Assembly: GCA_039030555.1 (NCBI GenBank)
Contig: JBCCDY010000004.1
Location: 186,001-250,000, forward strand
Source of the DNA: JBCCDY01 sp039030555
GTDB taxonomy: Bacteria > Bacteroidota > Bacteroidia > Cytophagales > Cyclobacteriaceae
DNA length: 64,000 nt
Reading direction: 5' to 3'
In this document: one piece after another, positions 8,486 to 17,467 of the stretch
Layout of the letters: each line of letters opens with the position of its first letter
Position numbering within the stretch: the stretch's first letter is position 1
Notes under the pieces: model-generated
Seen by the model: the letters and a program-made list of their open reading frames with translations, nothing else
Told to the model about the DNA's origin: nothing
Databases searched by the model: none
Translations under genes and position numbers: made by a program

Positions 8486-9685
8486 ATGAAAACGGATCGG
8501 AGCATTCTTCATCTCGACATGGATACGTTCTTCGTGTCTGTAGAGCGGAGAAACAATGATATCCTGAACGGAAAGCCTGTTTTGATCGGCCATAATGGAA
8601 ATCGAGGAGTTGTGGCTTCGTGTAGTTATGAAGCACGGGTATTTGGCATTCATTCGGCTATGCCTATGAAATTAGCTAAAGAGCTATGCCCTGAAGCTAT
8701 TATTCTGAGGGGAAATCATGAAGATTATACCAAGTATTCCAACATCGTTTCAGAGATCATACGGGAATCCGTTCCGGTGTTTGAGAAAACGTCCATTGAT
8801 GAGTTCTACGCCGACCTCACCGGAATGGACCAGTTTTTTGGCTGCCTGAAAATGGCTTCCGAACTTCGGGAGAATATCATAAAACATACTGGACTACCTG
8901 TCTCTTTTGGACTTTCTCAAAACAAAACCGTATCGAAAGTAGCAACCGGGGAAGCCAAACCCAACAACCAGAAGAAAATAGAATACGGACTCGAAAGGGC
9001 TTTTCTAGCCCCTTTATCCATTCGGAAAATCCCCATGATTGGTGATAAAGCATATCAAACACTTTCGGCTTTGGGCGTACGGAAAGTCAAAGTACTTCAA
9101 AAAATGCCTGTTGAAATGCTGGAAAAAGTATTCGGTAAAAATGGTCGTATGATGTGGCAAAAGGCCAATGGTATTGATAACTCTCCAGTCGAGCCGTACA
9201 GCGAGCGAAAGTCCATTTCTTCCGAACGCACTTTTGGAACCGATACGACTGATCCTATTTACCTCAAAAGGATCATTCTGACGATGACGGAGCATCTGGC
9301 TTTTCAGCTTCGCAAAGAAGGCAAACTCACGGCCTGCATTGCTGTGAAAGTCCGATACTCAGATTTCAATACCCATACGCTTCAGGCGCGAATGCCTTAC
9401 TGCTCAGCCGATCACATACTTATTCCGAAAGCATTGGAGCTTTTTGAAAAGCTGTTCGACAAACGATTACTGGTCAGGCTTGTCGGAGTTCGCTTCAGTC
9501 ATCTAGTACATGGAAATCATCAGATTAACCTGTTTGATGATACGGAAGATATGATCAACCTGTATCAGGCCATCGATCACATCAAGAAAAAGCATGGAGA
9601 CCAGAAGGTTCTGAAAGCCGCTGCCCTAGGGGTAGATGCTGTTCGAACGTTCAACCCGTTCAAAGGAGAAATCATAACTGCCTAG
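8486..9685 (+). CDS. dinB: DNA polymerase IV (Y-family translesion polymerase)
   Basis: A low-fidelity polymerase that copies past DNA lesions. Catalytic residues are intact: Asp11 and Asp13 region in HLDMDTFF, and SIDE with Asp105-Glu106; SYEARVFGIHSAMP is the classic fingers motif. The C-terminal QINLF matches the sliding-clamp-binding consensus. 399 aa, with polymerase and little-finger domains. Because the active site is complete this is a true polymerase, not an ImuB-type dead paralogue. It is followed 3 nt later by dnaE, so the two form an operon, and is preceded by tandem palindromes. Confidence 0.95.
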   Translation: MKTDRSILHLDMDTFFVSVERRNNDILNGKPVLIGHNGNRGVVASCSYEARVFGIHSAMPMKLAKELCPEAIILRGNHEDYTKYSNIVSEIIRESVPVFEKTSIDEFYADLTGMDQFFGCLKMASELRENIIKHTGLPVSFGLSQNKTVSKVATGEAKPNNQKKIEYGLERAFLAPLSIRKIPMIGDKAYQTLSALGVRKVKVLQKMPVEMLEKVFGKNGRMMWQKANGIDNSPVEPYSERKSISSERTFGTDTTDPIYLKRIILTMTEHLAFQLRKEGKLTACIAVKVRYSDFNTHTLQARMPYCSADHILIPKALELFEKLFDKRLLVRLVGVRFSHLVHGNHQINLFDDTEDMINLYQAIDHIKKKHGDQKVLKAAALGVDAVRTFNPFKGEIITA

Positions 9686-9688
9686 CTT

Positions 9689-12600
9689 ATGTTTTTGAAC
9701 TGCCACAGCTATTTTAGTCTGCGTTACGGAACCCTGCCTACTAATGAGCTTCTTAAGGCCGCCCAAGACCTGAATGTAAAAAAGCTAGCTTTAACGGACA
9801 TCAACAATACTTCTGCCTGTTTGAATTTCATTCGAATTGCCCCACAATATGGGATTAAGCCTGTAGTGGGCATTGATTTCAGGAATGGAATACAGCAGCA
9901 GTTTGTAGGACTAGCTAAAAACAATAATGGTTTTTTAAACCTGAACCGGTTTCTTTCCGAACATCTGCACGAAGAAAAAAACTTCGACCCAAAAGCTCCT
10001 GAGTTATCCGATATATTTATCATCTATCCTTTCGAAAGTGAAATCAATCACCTATTAAAAGATCATGAGTACATCGGAATAGCCCCTCATCAACTCACGA
10101 AGCTACCATTTTCCGAATGGGTAGCTCATCAGGAAAAGCTGGTCATTTTAAAAACCGTTTCTTTCAGGAAGCCTGAGCCTAAAAGGCCGAATATTGATTT
10201 CAACATTCACCGGCTACTGAGGGCCATCGATAACAACACCTTGCTCAGCAAACTATCCAAAACGGAAGAAGCCTCGCCAGATGAATTCATGATCGAAGAG
10301 TCTGAGTTGGAGAAGCTTTATGCGGATTATCCCCAATTGATTGAAAACACCAGAAAGATCCTGAGTCAGTGTGAAATCCATTTTGAATTTGGTGATGAAT
10401 ATCCACATAAAAACATTCGAAGTTATACGGGTTCTGATGAAGAAGATTATAGACTGATCCGGGAGGAGTGTGAGAAAAATCTGAACTATCGCTATGGGGA
10501 ACGTCCAAAGCCGGAAATCCGGGATCGACTGGAAAAAGAACTTGAAATGATCCACTCAAAAGGCTTTGTCTCCTATTTTCTGGTAAACTGGGATATTGTT
10601 AGTTACGCCAGAAAACAGGGATATTATTACGTCGGACGAGGGAGTGGCGCCAATAGCATCGTGGCCTACCTGCTTCGCATCACCGATGTTGATCCTATTG
10701 ATCTGGACCTGTATTTTGAACGCTTTATCAATCTGTACCGGAAAAATCCTCCGGATTTCGACATTGATTTTTCATGGGCTGACCGTGATGATGTGACCCG
10801 ATACATTTTTGAGCGCTTTGGATCCGAGGAAAACGAACATAAAGTTGCTTTACTGGCTACCTATAGTACTTTTCAAAAACGAGCTATCGTTCGGGAACTC
10901 GGAAAAGTATTTGGTTTACCTCCACACGAAATCGAAGCGGTTCAGGAAATGCCCATACAGGAACTCGATCACATCGGAAAATTGATTATTCGGTACAGCG
11001 CACTCATGCACGGATTCCCTAGTCACCTGAGCATCCATGCCGGAGGTATTTTAATTTCCGATCAGCCTGTTCATCATTACACGGCGACTTCTCTGCCTCC
11101 CAAAGGCTATCCGTTAACTCATTTCGATATGATCGTAGCAGAAGATATTGGGCTTTATAAGTTCGACATCCTCAGTCAGCGCGGATTAGGAAAAATAAAA
11201 GATACTTTAGGGGTTGTGTCCAGAAACCATCCTGACCTCCCCCCCATTGACATCCACGATTTTAAGGCTTTTAAAAAAGATGAAAGGATCAAACACCTGC
11301 TCCGGAATGCACAGGCCATCGGCTGTTTTTATGTAGAGTCCCCGGCCATGCGCATGCTGCTTAAAAAACTTAAGGCCGATCATTATTTGGGACTGGTAGC
11401 AGCCAGTTCGGTAATCCGGCCCGGAGTGGCCAAATCGGGGATGATGCGACAGTACATTCTCCGCTTTCGCTATCCTGAAAAAAGAAAAGAAGCGCATCCC
11501 ATACTTGCTAAGCTGATGCCGGAAACTTACGGAGTTATGGTGTATCAGGAAGATGTGATTAAAGTAGCTCATTATTTCGCTAAACTCGATCTGGGGGAGG
11601 CCGATGCGCTCCGCAGGGGGATGTCCGGCAAGTATCGCTCCAGAGAAGAATTCCAGAAGGTTCGCCAGAAGTATTTTGATAATTGCAAAAGAATAGGCCA
11701 CTCCGATGAGCTAGCACTGGATGTCTGGCGTCAGATTGAAAGTTTTGCCGGTTATGCCTTTGCCAAGGGACATTCCGCTTCCTATGCCGTAGAGAGTTAT
11801 CAAAGTCTTTTCCTGAAAGCGTATTATCCACTAGAGTTTATGGTTGCTGTCATCAATAACGGTGGAGGGTTTTACCGAACCGAGCTGTATGTGCACGAAG
11901 CCAGAATGGAAGGAGCAGATATTGAAGCTCCCTGCGTCAATAAAAGTGAATTACTCACCAACATTGAAGGAAAAACCATCTATCTCGGATTTGTACTGGT
12001 GAAAGAGCTGGAGAAAAACTTCGTTGAACATCTGCTACTGGAACGGGATAAAAACGGAGCCTTTCAGGACCTGACCGATTTCATTAAACGTACAGAGATT
12101 TCGCTCGAGCAATTAAAACTGATCATCCGGGTTGGAGCACTTCGGTTTACGGGAAAGCCTAAAAAGAACCTGCTCTGGGAAGCCCATTTTATGCTGAATA
12201 AGGGTAAGAAGCGAAACGTCGAACAGCAACTTTTCCCTGCTCCGGTAAAGTCCTTTCAGTTACCGGAATTACATCATGACCTGAGGGAAGATGCCTTCGA
12301 AGAAATGGAACTGCTCGGTTTTCCTTTATGCAGTCCATTCCTGCTCCTCGAAGAAATGCCCGGACAGAGAGTGCTGGTGAAGAATATGGAGCATCATCTT
12401 GGTCAAAAAGTGACGATGGTTGGCTACCTGATCGCCATTAAAAACACTCGGACTTCCAATGGAAGAAGCATGTATTTCGGGACCTTCATTGATGAAGATG
12501 GGCTGTTCATCGATACCGTCCATTTTCCACCATCAGCTTCTAAATATCCTTTCCGGGGAAAAGGTATTTACCAGATGGAAGGTAAAATCGTGGAAGAATT

Positions 12601-12703
12601 TGAATTCTACACCCTCGAAGTAGACCGCATGGAACGCTTACATTATGTTAACATGGAATCGGTAACAGAAGATCAGGAGTTAGATTTTGAGGTGGTTGGG
12701 TGA
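9689..12703 (+). CDS. Short, error-prone-type DNA polymerase III alpha subunit
   Basis: A C-family polymerase of 1004 aa, shorter than replicative DnaE (about 1150-1450 aa) and close to DnaE2/accessory forms. An N-terminal PHP domain (1-70) opens with CHSYFSLRYG; its later motif reads LTDIN where active PHP domains have LTDH, so the metal site is degenerate. The palm motif PDFDIDF supplies Asp358 and Asp360, and KFDIL the third Asp. Tandem HhH and an OB-fold (VTMVGYLIAI to FIDEDG, about 905-950) follow. EQQLF near residue 850 could bind the clamp. No tau-binding tail. Coupled to dinB, it is most likely a translesion/mutagenesis polymerase. Confidence 0.9.
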   Translation: MFLNCHSYFSLRYGTLPTNELLKAAQDLNVKKLALTDINNTSACLNFIRIAPQYGIKPVVGIDFRNGIQQQFVGLAKNNNGFLNLNRFLSEHLHEEKNFDPKAPELSDIFIIYPFESEINHLLKDHEYIGIAPHQLTKLPFSEWVAHQEKLVILKTVSFRKPEPKRPNIDFNIHRLLRAIDNNTLLSKLSKTEEASPDEFMIEESELEKLYADYPQLIENTRKILSQCEIHFEFGDEYPHKNIRSYTGSDEEDYRLIREECEKNLNYRYGERPKPEIRDRLEKELEMIHSKGFVSYFLVNWDIVSYARKQGYYYVGRGSGANSIVAYLLRITDVDPIDLDLYFERFINLYRKNPPDFDIDFSWADRDDVTRYIFERFGSEENEHKVALLATYSTFQKRAIVRELGKVFGLPPHEIEAVQEMPIQELDHIGKLIIRYSALMHGFPSHLSIHAGGILISDQPVHHYTATSLPPKGYPLTHFDMIVAEDIGLYKFDILSQRGLGKIKDTLGVVSRNHPDLPPIDIHDFKAFKKDERIKHLLRNAQAIGCFYVESPAMRMLLKKLKADHYLGLVAASSVIRPGVAKSGMMRQYILRFRYPEKRKEAHPILAKLMPETYGVMVYQEDVIKVAHYFAKLDLGEADALRRGMSGKYRSREEFQKVRQKYFDNCKRIGHSDELALDVWRQIESFAGYAFAKGHSASYAVESYQSLFLKAYYPLEFMVAVINNGGGFYRTELYVHEARMEGADIEAPCVNKSELLTNIEGKTIYLGFVLVKELEKNFVEHLLLERDKNGAFQDLTDFIKRTEISLEQLKLIIRVGALRFTGKPKKNLLWEAHFMLNKGKKRNVEQQLFPAPVKSFQLPELHHDLREDAFEEMELLGFPLCSPFLLLEEMPGQRVLVKNMEHHLGQKVTMVGYLIAIKNTRTSNGRSMYFGTFIDEDGLFIDTVHFPPSASKYPFRGKGIYQMEGKIVEEFEFYTLEVDRMERLHYVNMESVTEDQELDFEVVG

Positions 12704-12769
12704 ATCTTCTTTAAAAGAATACGTGTGTATAACAATTATTAACCATATCGTTGATTGATTGGAACTTAA

Positions 12770-13759
12770 ATGAAGAAAAAGAAGATCAGTATATTTCTGA
12801 GAGTATTAATCACTTGTTATTCAGTCATTGTATTGACGAGCTTATTTGGTCGAAACCATTTTATTTTTGGGACAATTCTTATCTCGGGAAGGTGGTTTTT
12901 TGTGATTTTGGGAACACTTTTCTTATATCTTACAACGAGAAGAGCGACATCAAAATATTTTCAAATCTTACTCTTTTTCGCTCTATCAATCACTTTTCTA
13001 GAGTTTGCTTGGATTAAATTAAATAAAGAGACTCTAAATAATAACTCAACAAATACTGAACTCTCATTAATGACATATAACTTGTTTTTCAAAAACAGGT
13101 CACCGAGTTCCTCGCTTACTATAATAAAGGAATCAAATCCCGATATTCTACTGGTTCAGGAACTAATACCCAGCTGGGAAAAGCGCTTAAACAATTCTAT
13201 TGGAAAAGATTATCCATACAGGAAAACCTTACCACTAAGAGGAACCCACGGCATTGGTATTTACTCTAAATACCCGATCCTGGCAAACCACTTTTTGAAA
13301 AATGAAAGTAGTCTTCCTTTTGCTCAGATAGTTGAAGTAAAGATTGGAATAAAGCGAATTCAACTGGTAAATACTCATTTGGCATCCCCTGCCATCGCAA
13401 TAGAAAACCCGGACAATTTCTTATCTCTTTTTGCTTCCAATTATAGAAAACGAATAAGTCAACTTCAGAAGATCAATTCATTAACCAGAAAAAAAGAGTT
13501 TAATGTTCAGATTATGGCGGGAGATCTAAATACAACTCGATACGAACCGTTGTTTAGAAATATAGAAAGTGAATGGGTAGATCTTTTTAGCATATCGGGA
13601 ATTGGCTCTCAAGAAAATTTTCCTAACTCAAGTAAAACAAATCCCCTGTTAGCACTGGATTACATTTTTGCAAGAGGTGCACTGAATTCAATAGAGACTC
13701 AAGTCATTGAGGGAGGTGGTTCTGATCATTTAGCGATTATTGGAAAAATCGAAATATGA
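12770..13759 (+). CDS. Membrane-anchored endonuclease/exonuclease/phosphatase family protein
   Basis: A 329-aa protein with three N-terminal hydrophobic helices (about residues 7-29, 33-53, 58-80) and a C-terminal EEP (DNase I-like/AP endonuclease-like) domain. Active-site motifs are visible: SLMTYNLFF, the metal-binding Glu in LLVQEL, GDLNTT, and the terminal GGSDHLAI. The substrate could be a nucleic acid, a phospholipid or an inositol phosphate; the sequence does not decide. It is 66 nt downstream of dnaE, but with a clear AT-rich gap, so it may have its own promoter. Confidence 0.82.
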   Translation: MKKKKISIFLRVLITCYSVIVLTSLFGRNHFIFGTILISGRWFFVILGTLFLYLTTRRATSKYFQILLFFALSITFLEFAWIKLNKETLNNNSTNTELSLMTYNLFFKNRSPSSSLTIIKESNPDILLVQELIPSWEKRLNNSIGKDYPYRKTLPLRGTHGIGIYSKYPILANHFLKNESSLPFAQIVEVKIGIKRIQLVNTHLASPAIAIENPDNFLSLFASNYRKRISQLQKINSLTRKKEFNVQIMAGDLNTTRYEPLFRNIESEWVDLFSISGIGSQENFPNSSKTNPLLALDYIFARGALNSIETQVIEGGGSDHLAIIGKIEI

Positions 13760-13782
13760 AAAACCTACAATAACCCAGATTG

Positions 13783-14208
13783 TTATATTTTAATTTGTAA
13801 GTCCGTGAATAATTGAAGAAAGAATGTTAGAAGAGCTAGAACTACGGCTAAAAGTGAAAATATATTTGCTTTACGCGCAAATATATTCGCTGACTTAGAT
13901 GCCTCTCTGGCCTCTTGTAGTTCGTCATATTCTAACAATCGAACATACGCTTCTCCAGACATTATATAATTATTATGTGGCTCTTTATTGAAATCATGGT
14001 TACCAAAAACGAATTTGAATATAGGATATAGCGAGTGTCTCAAATGAATATTGTTGATATTGTATTTATATTTTTTATTGAGTTCGTTTTCTAAATCATA
14101 AAGAGTAATAGTTTCCCCTATATGACTTTTAGCAACTCTCATAACATGAATAAATATATCTTCACTATCATCTGGTTTCTGCTTTTTAGATCTACTGAAT
14201 TCAATCAT
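13783..14208 (-). CDS. Hypothetical protein with C-terminal membrane helix
   Basis: I do not recognise the family. 141 aa: a charged N-terminus, a possible helical DNA- or protein-binding segment (residues about 20-75, VAKSHIGETITLYDLENEL), a charged helix (about 95-115) that could form a coiled coil, and a single hydrophobic helix at about 116-136. Its ATG overlaps the stop of the upstream lipoprotein gene by 4 nt, so both are one transcription unit. It may be a cytoplasmic domain tethered to the inner membrane. Confidence 0.6.
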   Translation of the reverse strand: MIEFSRSKKQKPDDSEDIFIHVMRVAKSHIGETITLYDLENELNKKYKYNINNIHLRHSLYPIFKFVFGNHDFNKEPHNNYIMSGEAYVRLLEYDELQEAREASKSANIFARKANIFSLLAVVLALLTFFLQLFTDLQIKI

Positions 14209-14567
14209 TTACATTTTTTTAATCCAAAATCAATCATATCAACAATACTTAGCTTTGTACCGGGCAACTTTTCATTCAGCAGCCAAATAGGATCGACGCT
14301 TTTGTATCCTTTTGATTTAGTGGCAATCCCGTTAAGACCATATTTTACACCATTAACCGTCTCAAAGTAAATTGCATTATCTCTACATTTAATATAGCCT
14401 TCATCTGGTTTTAATGCCCAAACAAATCCTTGTTTTTCGAAATCAACCTTTGTTAAAATTTTTGAGGCTTTAGAAGAACTAATTGGGGCAGCCCTACCTT
14501 CCTTTTTCTCAGTATTAACACAAGAATAACATAGAATAACGAGAGTGATGATAATGTACTTTCCCAT
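14205..14567 (-). CDS. Small predicted lipoprotein
   Basis: A 120-aa protein starting MGKYIIITLVILCYSCVN, a lipoprotein signal peptide with Cys at position 16. The mature part has GFVWALKPDEGYIKCRDNAI and YGLNGIATKSKG and no recognised domain. It overlaps the next gene (ATGA), which has a C-terminal membrane helix, so the two products may act together at the envelope. Function unknown. Confidence 0.65.
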   Translation of the reverse strand: MGKYIIITLVILCYSCVNTEKKEGRAAPISSSKASKILTKVDFEKQGFVWALKPDEGYIKCRDNAIYFETVNGVKYGLNGIATKSKGYKSVDPIWLLNEKLPGTKLSIVDMIDFGLKKCK

Positions 14568-14692
14568 GTTTTAATATAACAAATCGGAATACTATTTTTT
14601 ATAAATGAATGTCTGCTTTTAGCAATAATTACTATTTTATTAAAAATAATCCAATTCATGTAAACCTTATTACAGGCTCTAAAGCAGCTTTA

Positions 14693-14723
14693 GATCAGTC
14701 AGGTTTTCAAAACCTAACTGGTC
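14693..14723. repeat. Long imperfect palindrome upstream of the Crp/Fnr gene
   Basis: A 31-nt hairpin centred at 14708: GATCAGTCAGGTTTT pairs with AAAACCTAACTGGTC with one mismatch and one G-T pair. A smaller palindrome, CTAAAG-CAG-CTTTAG, abuts it at 14679-14693. There is no T tract, so it is not a classic terminator. It lies between divergent genes and could be an operator or a REP-like repeat. Confidence 0.5.
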
Positions 14724-14821
14724 ATTTGAGCTTGTAACTTACTCCGGACATTGAATTTTTATAAACTTAGCGTTCGCAGTTTGTCCAATCTTCAAAGTAA
14801 TTTTAATAATACCTTGAATAC

Positions 14822-15391
14822 ATGAAAAGCATTCAAACCTATCTAAAGGAGTATTTTGAGCTTGAAAACCAAAACCTCGAAAAGGTGGCTGAACTTTTTC
14901 ATGAGGAGCATCTGGCAAAAGGAGACTTCCACACCAGAGAGGGCAGCTTCAGGTCTTCACTGAGTTTTATTAAGAGCGGATTCCTCAGAATTCACTCCAA
15001 TCATGATGGAAAAGAGGTTACACAATGGATCTCATCACCCGGTGATCTGACTACAGACCTTTCCGTATTGATGTTTGGAGGTGCTGCCAGAAGAAATATT
15101 CAAGCCATCACTGACTGCGTTCTCTTTTCTCTAAACAGCGACAGCTATCAGAAAATTGGAACGATAATACCCGCTTGGGAAAGGCTCGAAAAGCTATTCC
15201 TGTCGAAATGTTTTATGACACTTGAAGACCGTATTTTCTCGTTTCTCTCCTTATCTGCAGAAGAGCGCTATCATCTGTTTTTTCACAATAATCCCGAGCT
15301 CTTCAATCAGGTACCCCTGAATTATCTGGCTTCTATGCTAGGCATGACGCCCGAAACCTTCAGCAGAATCCGTAAAAAAATCACTTCTTGA
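14822..15391 (+). CDS. Crp/Fnr-family transcriptional regulator
   Basis: A 189-aa one-component regulator: cyclic-nucleotide-binding-like beta roll at about 20-115 (GSFRSSLSFIKSGFLRIHSNHDGKEVTQWISSPGDL) and a C-terminal winged helix whose recognition region is SMLGMTPETFSRIRKK. This short form without conserved effector residues is common in Bacteroidetes. It is followed 69 nt later by an SRPBCC gene on the same strand, possibly a target. The gap upstream carries the strong palindrome at 14693-14723. Confidence 0.9.
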   Translation: MKSIQTYLKEYFELENQNLEKVAELFHEEHLAKGDFHTREGSFRSSLSFIKSGFLRIHSNHDGKEVTQWISSPGDLTTDLSVLMFGGAARRNIQAITDCVLFSLNSDSYQKIGTIIPAWERLEKLFLSKCFMTLEDRIFSFLSLSAEERYHLFFHNNPELFNQVPLNYLASMLGMTPETFSRIRKKITS

Positions 15392-15460
15392 TATTTATCA
15401 AGTGCAGTCCTGATTTTCGTACCGAAGTTTGGGTGCTCATCAACAATAAAAGTTACCAAG

Positions 15461-15874
15461 ATGGAAATCAGTACGAGTATTCAGATACAGGCATCGCCTG
15501 TAAAAGTGTGGGAGGTTTTCTCGGAATTTAGCCGCTATTCGGAATGGAACCCCTTTCTTAAATCTATAGAAGGAAATCCAAGACCCGGAAAAAGAATAAA
15601 AATCAATGCTGGAGGAATGGTTATAAGGCCTGTGGTACTTGCATGGATACCCAATCGAAAACTTGAGTGGGTGGGTAAGCTTCTGGTTAAAGGCTTATTT
15701 GATGGTCAACATTCTTTCGAATTCGCCAAAAATGCAGATGGGACCACCACTTTCGATCACAGAGAAAAGTTTAGCGGGATACTGGTTCCCCTTTTCAGAA
15801 AGAAGCTGTCGGGAGAAGTTCGTGAAGGGTTTGAAAACATGAACAGAGCTCTAAAGGAAAGAGTGGAAAGATGA
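15461..15874 (+). CDS. SRPBCC-domain protein
   Basis: 137 aa, START/Bet v1-like hydrophobic ligand-binding fold. The opening STSIQIQASPVKVWEVFSEFSRYSEWNPFLKSIEG is the standard N-terminal SRPBCC signature, and the C-terminal amphipathic helix (LSGEVREGFENMNRALKERV) is present. There is no signal peptide. It lies just after the Crp/Fnr gene and before an FAD monooxygenase, a common small-molecule handling context, but no ligand can be named. Confidence 0.85.
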   Translation: MEISTSIQIQASPVKVWEVFSEFSRYSEWNPFLKSIEGNPRPGKRIKINAGGMVIRPVVLAWIPNRKLEWVGKLLVKGLFDGQHSFEFAKNADGTTTFDHREKFSGILVPLFRKKLSGEVREGFENMNRALKERVER

Positions 15875-16039
15875 TATTATGACTAAATCATAAACGGCAG
15901 CTGTCTTTACTTTTAGTATTCCGTGTTATTTCGGAGCAGACCCTGAACCTTAAAATAACCCGGCAATGTTTATTATATCAGGATCTACAGGTATTATATT
16001 CGATTGGAAAGAAATGATCTTGAGTTTCAAATCAGGTGT

Positions 16040-17263
16040 ATGAATATTGCGATAATCGGATGCGGATACGCCGGAATTTCAGCCGCTCTTTCCATTAGCG
16101 ATACCCATAACATTACCATATTCGAGCAATCCGAAAAACTATTACCCATTGGTGCAGGAATCCTACTCCAACCTCTGGGAATGAAAATTCTGGAGCTTTA
16201 TGGTTTGGGTGATAAAGCTGTTTCGATTGGTGACCAAATAACTGCGCTTGAAGGCTTCAACATACAAAACACAAAGATACTTGACCTTCAGTATAAAAAG
16301 TACAATCCGAGTCTTTTCGGAACGGGTATTCATAGAGGCCATTTATTCCATGCGCTTTTGGCCAAGCTGAAAGAAAAGCGGGTTGAAATAAGAGTCAATG
16401 AGAAGATCAGTCAAATAAATACGGAGGAGAGCAAGTGTTCATTCATCAGTAATGAAAAGGAGTATAAAAATTTTGACGTAATCATTATCAGCAATGGAGC
16501 AAAGTCAACATTCAGGAACCTGCTCCCGAAATTCAAGTACCAGAAAGAATATCCATGGGGAGCCTTCTGGGGCATATTCTCAAACAGAACTCATGCAAAA
16601 AACATTCTTTATCAGCGATATGATGGCACAAAGAAGCTTCTCGGCCTGTTGCCATGTGGGAAAGACCCCGAAACAGGAAATTCTTTAATCAATCTGTTCT
16701 GGAGTGCCAGATACACAGAACTGGCAAATATCAGACAGCAGGGTATTTCAACATTCAAATCTGAACTGATAAAGTTTGAGCCTTTTTCAAAAGACGTTGT
16801 TGATCAAATCACCAGCTTTGATGATTTACTGTATACGACTTATCATGATGTGTACTGTAGAAAATGGAATCATAAAAATATGGTGTTTATAGGCGATACC
16901 ATCCATGGAATGAGCCCACAACTGGGTATTGGATTAAACATGGCACTGTTTGATGGCTACCTGATCGGAAAGGTCATAAATCAGGATAATTTTGAAGTTG
17001 GAAAACTATCTGAACTGAAGAATGCCAGAAGCTATCAGAATCTGTTTTATCATGCCACCAGTCAGGTACTCACAAGATTTTTTCAGTCTGATTATAAATT
17101 TCTGGGTAAAATTCGGGATGTGGTATTCCCGTTTTTCCCCAATATCAAAGTGATGGATCAATTGATGATTAATGCTCTATGTGGCTATAAAACCGGATTT
17201 ACTTCCTCAATGACTCCAGATGAGCAGATCGGGCGGTTTTTAGATAAAATAAACGATAGGTAA
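16040..17263 (+). CDS. FAD-dependent monooxygenase (PHBH/UbiH-like)
   Basis: A flavoprotein hydroxylase of about 407 aa. The dinucleotide-binding motif IIGCGYAGISAA begins 3 residues after the Met at 16040, so I prefer this start to the in-frame ATG at 16004. The second FAD motif is FIGDTIHGMSPQLGIGLNMALFDG, with the GD and P residues that contact FAD. The substrate is unknown. It is separate from the SRPBCC gene (165 nt) and ends before a bidirectional-looking terminator. Confidence 0.88.
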   Translation: MNIAIIGCGYAGISAALSISDTHNITIFEQSEKLLPIGAGILLQPLGMKILELYGLGDKAVSIGDQITALEGFNIQNTKILDLQYKKYNPSLFGTGIHRGHLFHALLAKLKEKRVEIRVNEKISQINTEESKCSFISNEKEYKNFDVIIISNGAKSTFRNLLPKFKYQKEYPWGAFWGIFSNRTHAKNILYQRYDGTKKLLGLLPCGKDPETGNSLINLFWSARYTELANIRQQGISTFKSELIKFEPFSKDVVDQITSFDDLLYTTYHDVYCRKWNHKNMVFIGDTIHGMSPQLGIGLNMALFDGYLIGKVINQDNFEVGKLSELKNARSYQNLFYHATSQVLTRFFQSDYKFLGKIRDVVFPFFPNIKVMDQLMINALCGYKTGFTSSMTPDEQIGRFLDKINDR

Positions 17264-17288
17264 ACTGAGCTTAATCTTTATGAGCATA

Positions 17289-17320
17289 AAAAAAGCCTCG
17301 CTGGATAGCGAGGCTTTTTT
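17289..17320. terminator. Bidirectional terminator between monooxygenase and tRNA-Lys
   Basis: A 14-bp perfect stem, AAAAAAGCCTCGCT and AGCGAGGCTTTTTT, with a GGAT loop. A tracts precede and T tracts follow, so it can end both the plus-strand monooxygenase transcript and the minus-strand tRNA transcript, whose 3' end is 4 nt away. Confidence 0.9.
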
Positions 17321-17323
17321 GTG

Positions 17324-17396
17324 TGATCCGCCTGGGGCTCGAACCCAGGACCCACGCCTTAAAAGGGCGTTGCTCTACCAGCTGAGCTAGCGAATC
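17324..17396 (-). tRNA. tRNA-Lys (anticodon TTT)
   Basis: On the minus strand the 73-nt sequence folds as a cloverleaf. Acceptor arms GATTCGC and GCGGATC pair with one G-U, D arm GCTC-AGCTGGTA-GAGC, anticodon stem ACGCC/GGCGT around loop CTTTTAA (anticodon TTT), and T arm CTGGG-TTCGAGC-CCCAG. The discriminator base is A and CCA is not encoded, as is usual in this phylum. Confidence 0.97.
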
Positions 17397-17401
17397 GAAG
17401 A

Positions 17402-17429
17402 AAAAGGCTTGCTCAATCGCAAGCCTTTT
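17402..17429. terminator. Terminator-like hairpin on the 5' side of tRNA-Lys
   Basis: AAAAGGCTTGC and GCAAGCCTTTT, a perfect 11-bp stem with a TCAATC loop, 6 nt upstream of the tRNA 5' end. With the stem at 17289-17320 it brackets the tRNA, so it may be an attenuator/processing element or a terminator for an unseen minus-strand transcript. Confidence 0.6.
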
Positions 17430-17467
17430 CCGTAATTGGACTGCAAAAATAGACACGTATTCATAAA

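Noticed and set aside
8486..9685. Catalytically dead ImuB
   Set aside because: The catalytic Asp and SIDE residues are intact and the length fits DinB.
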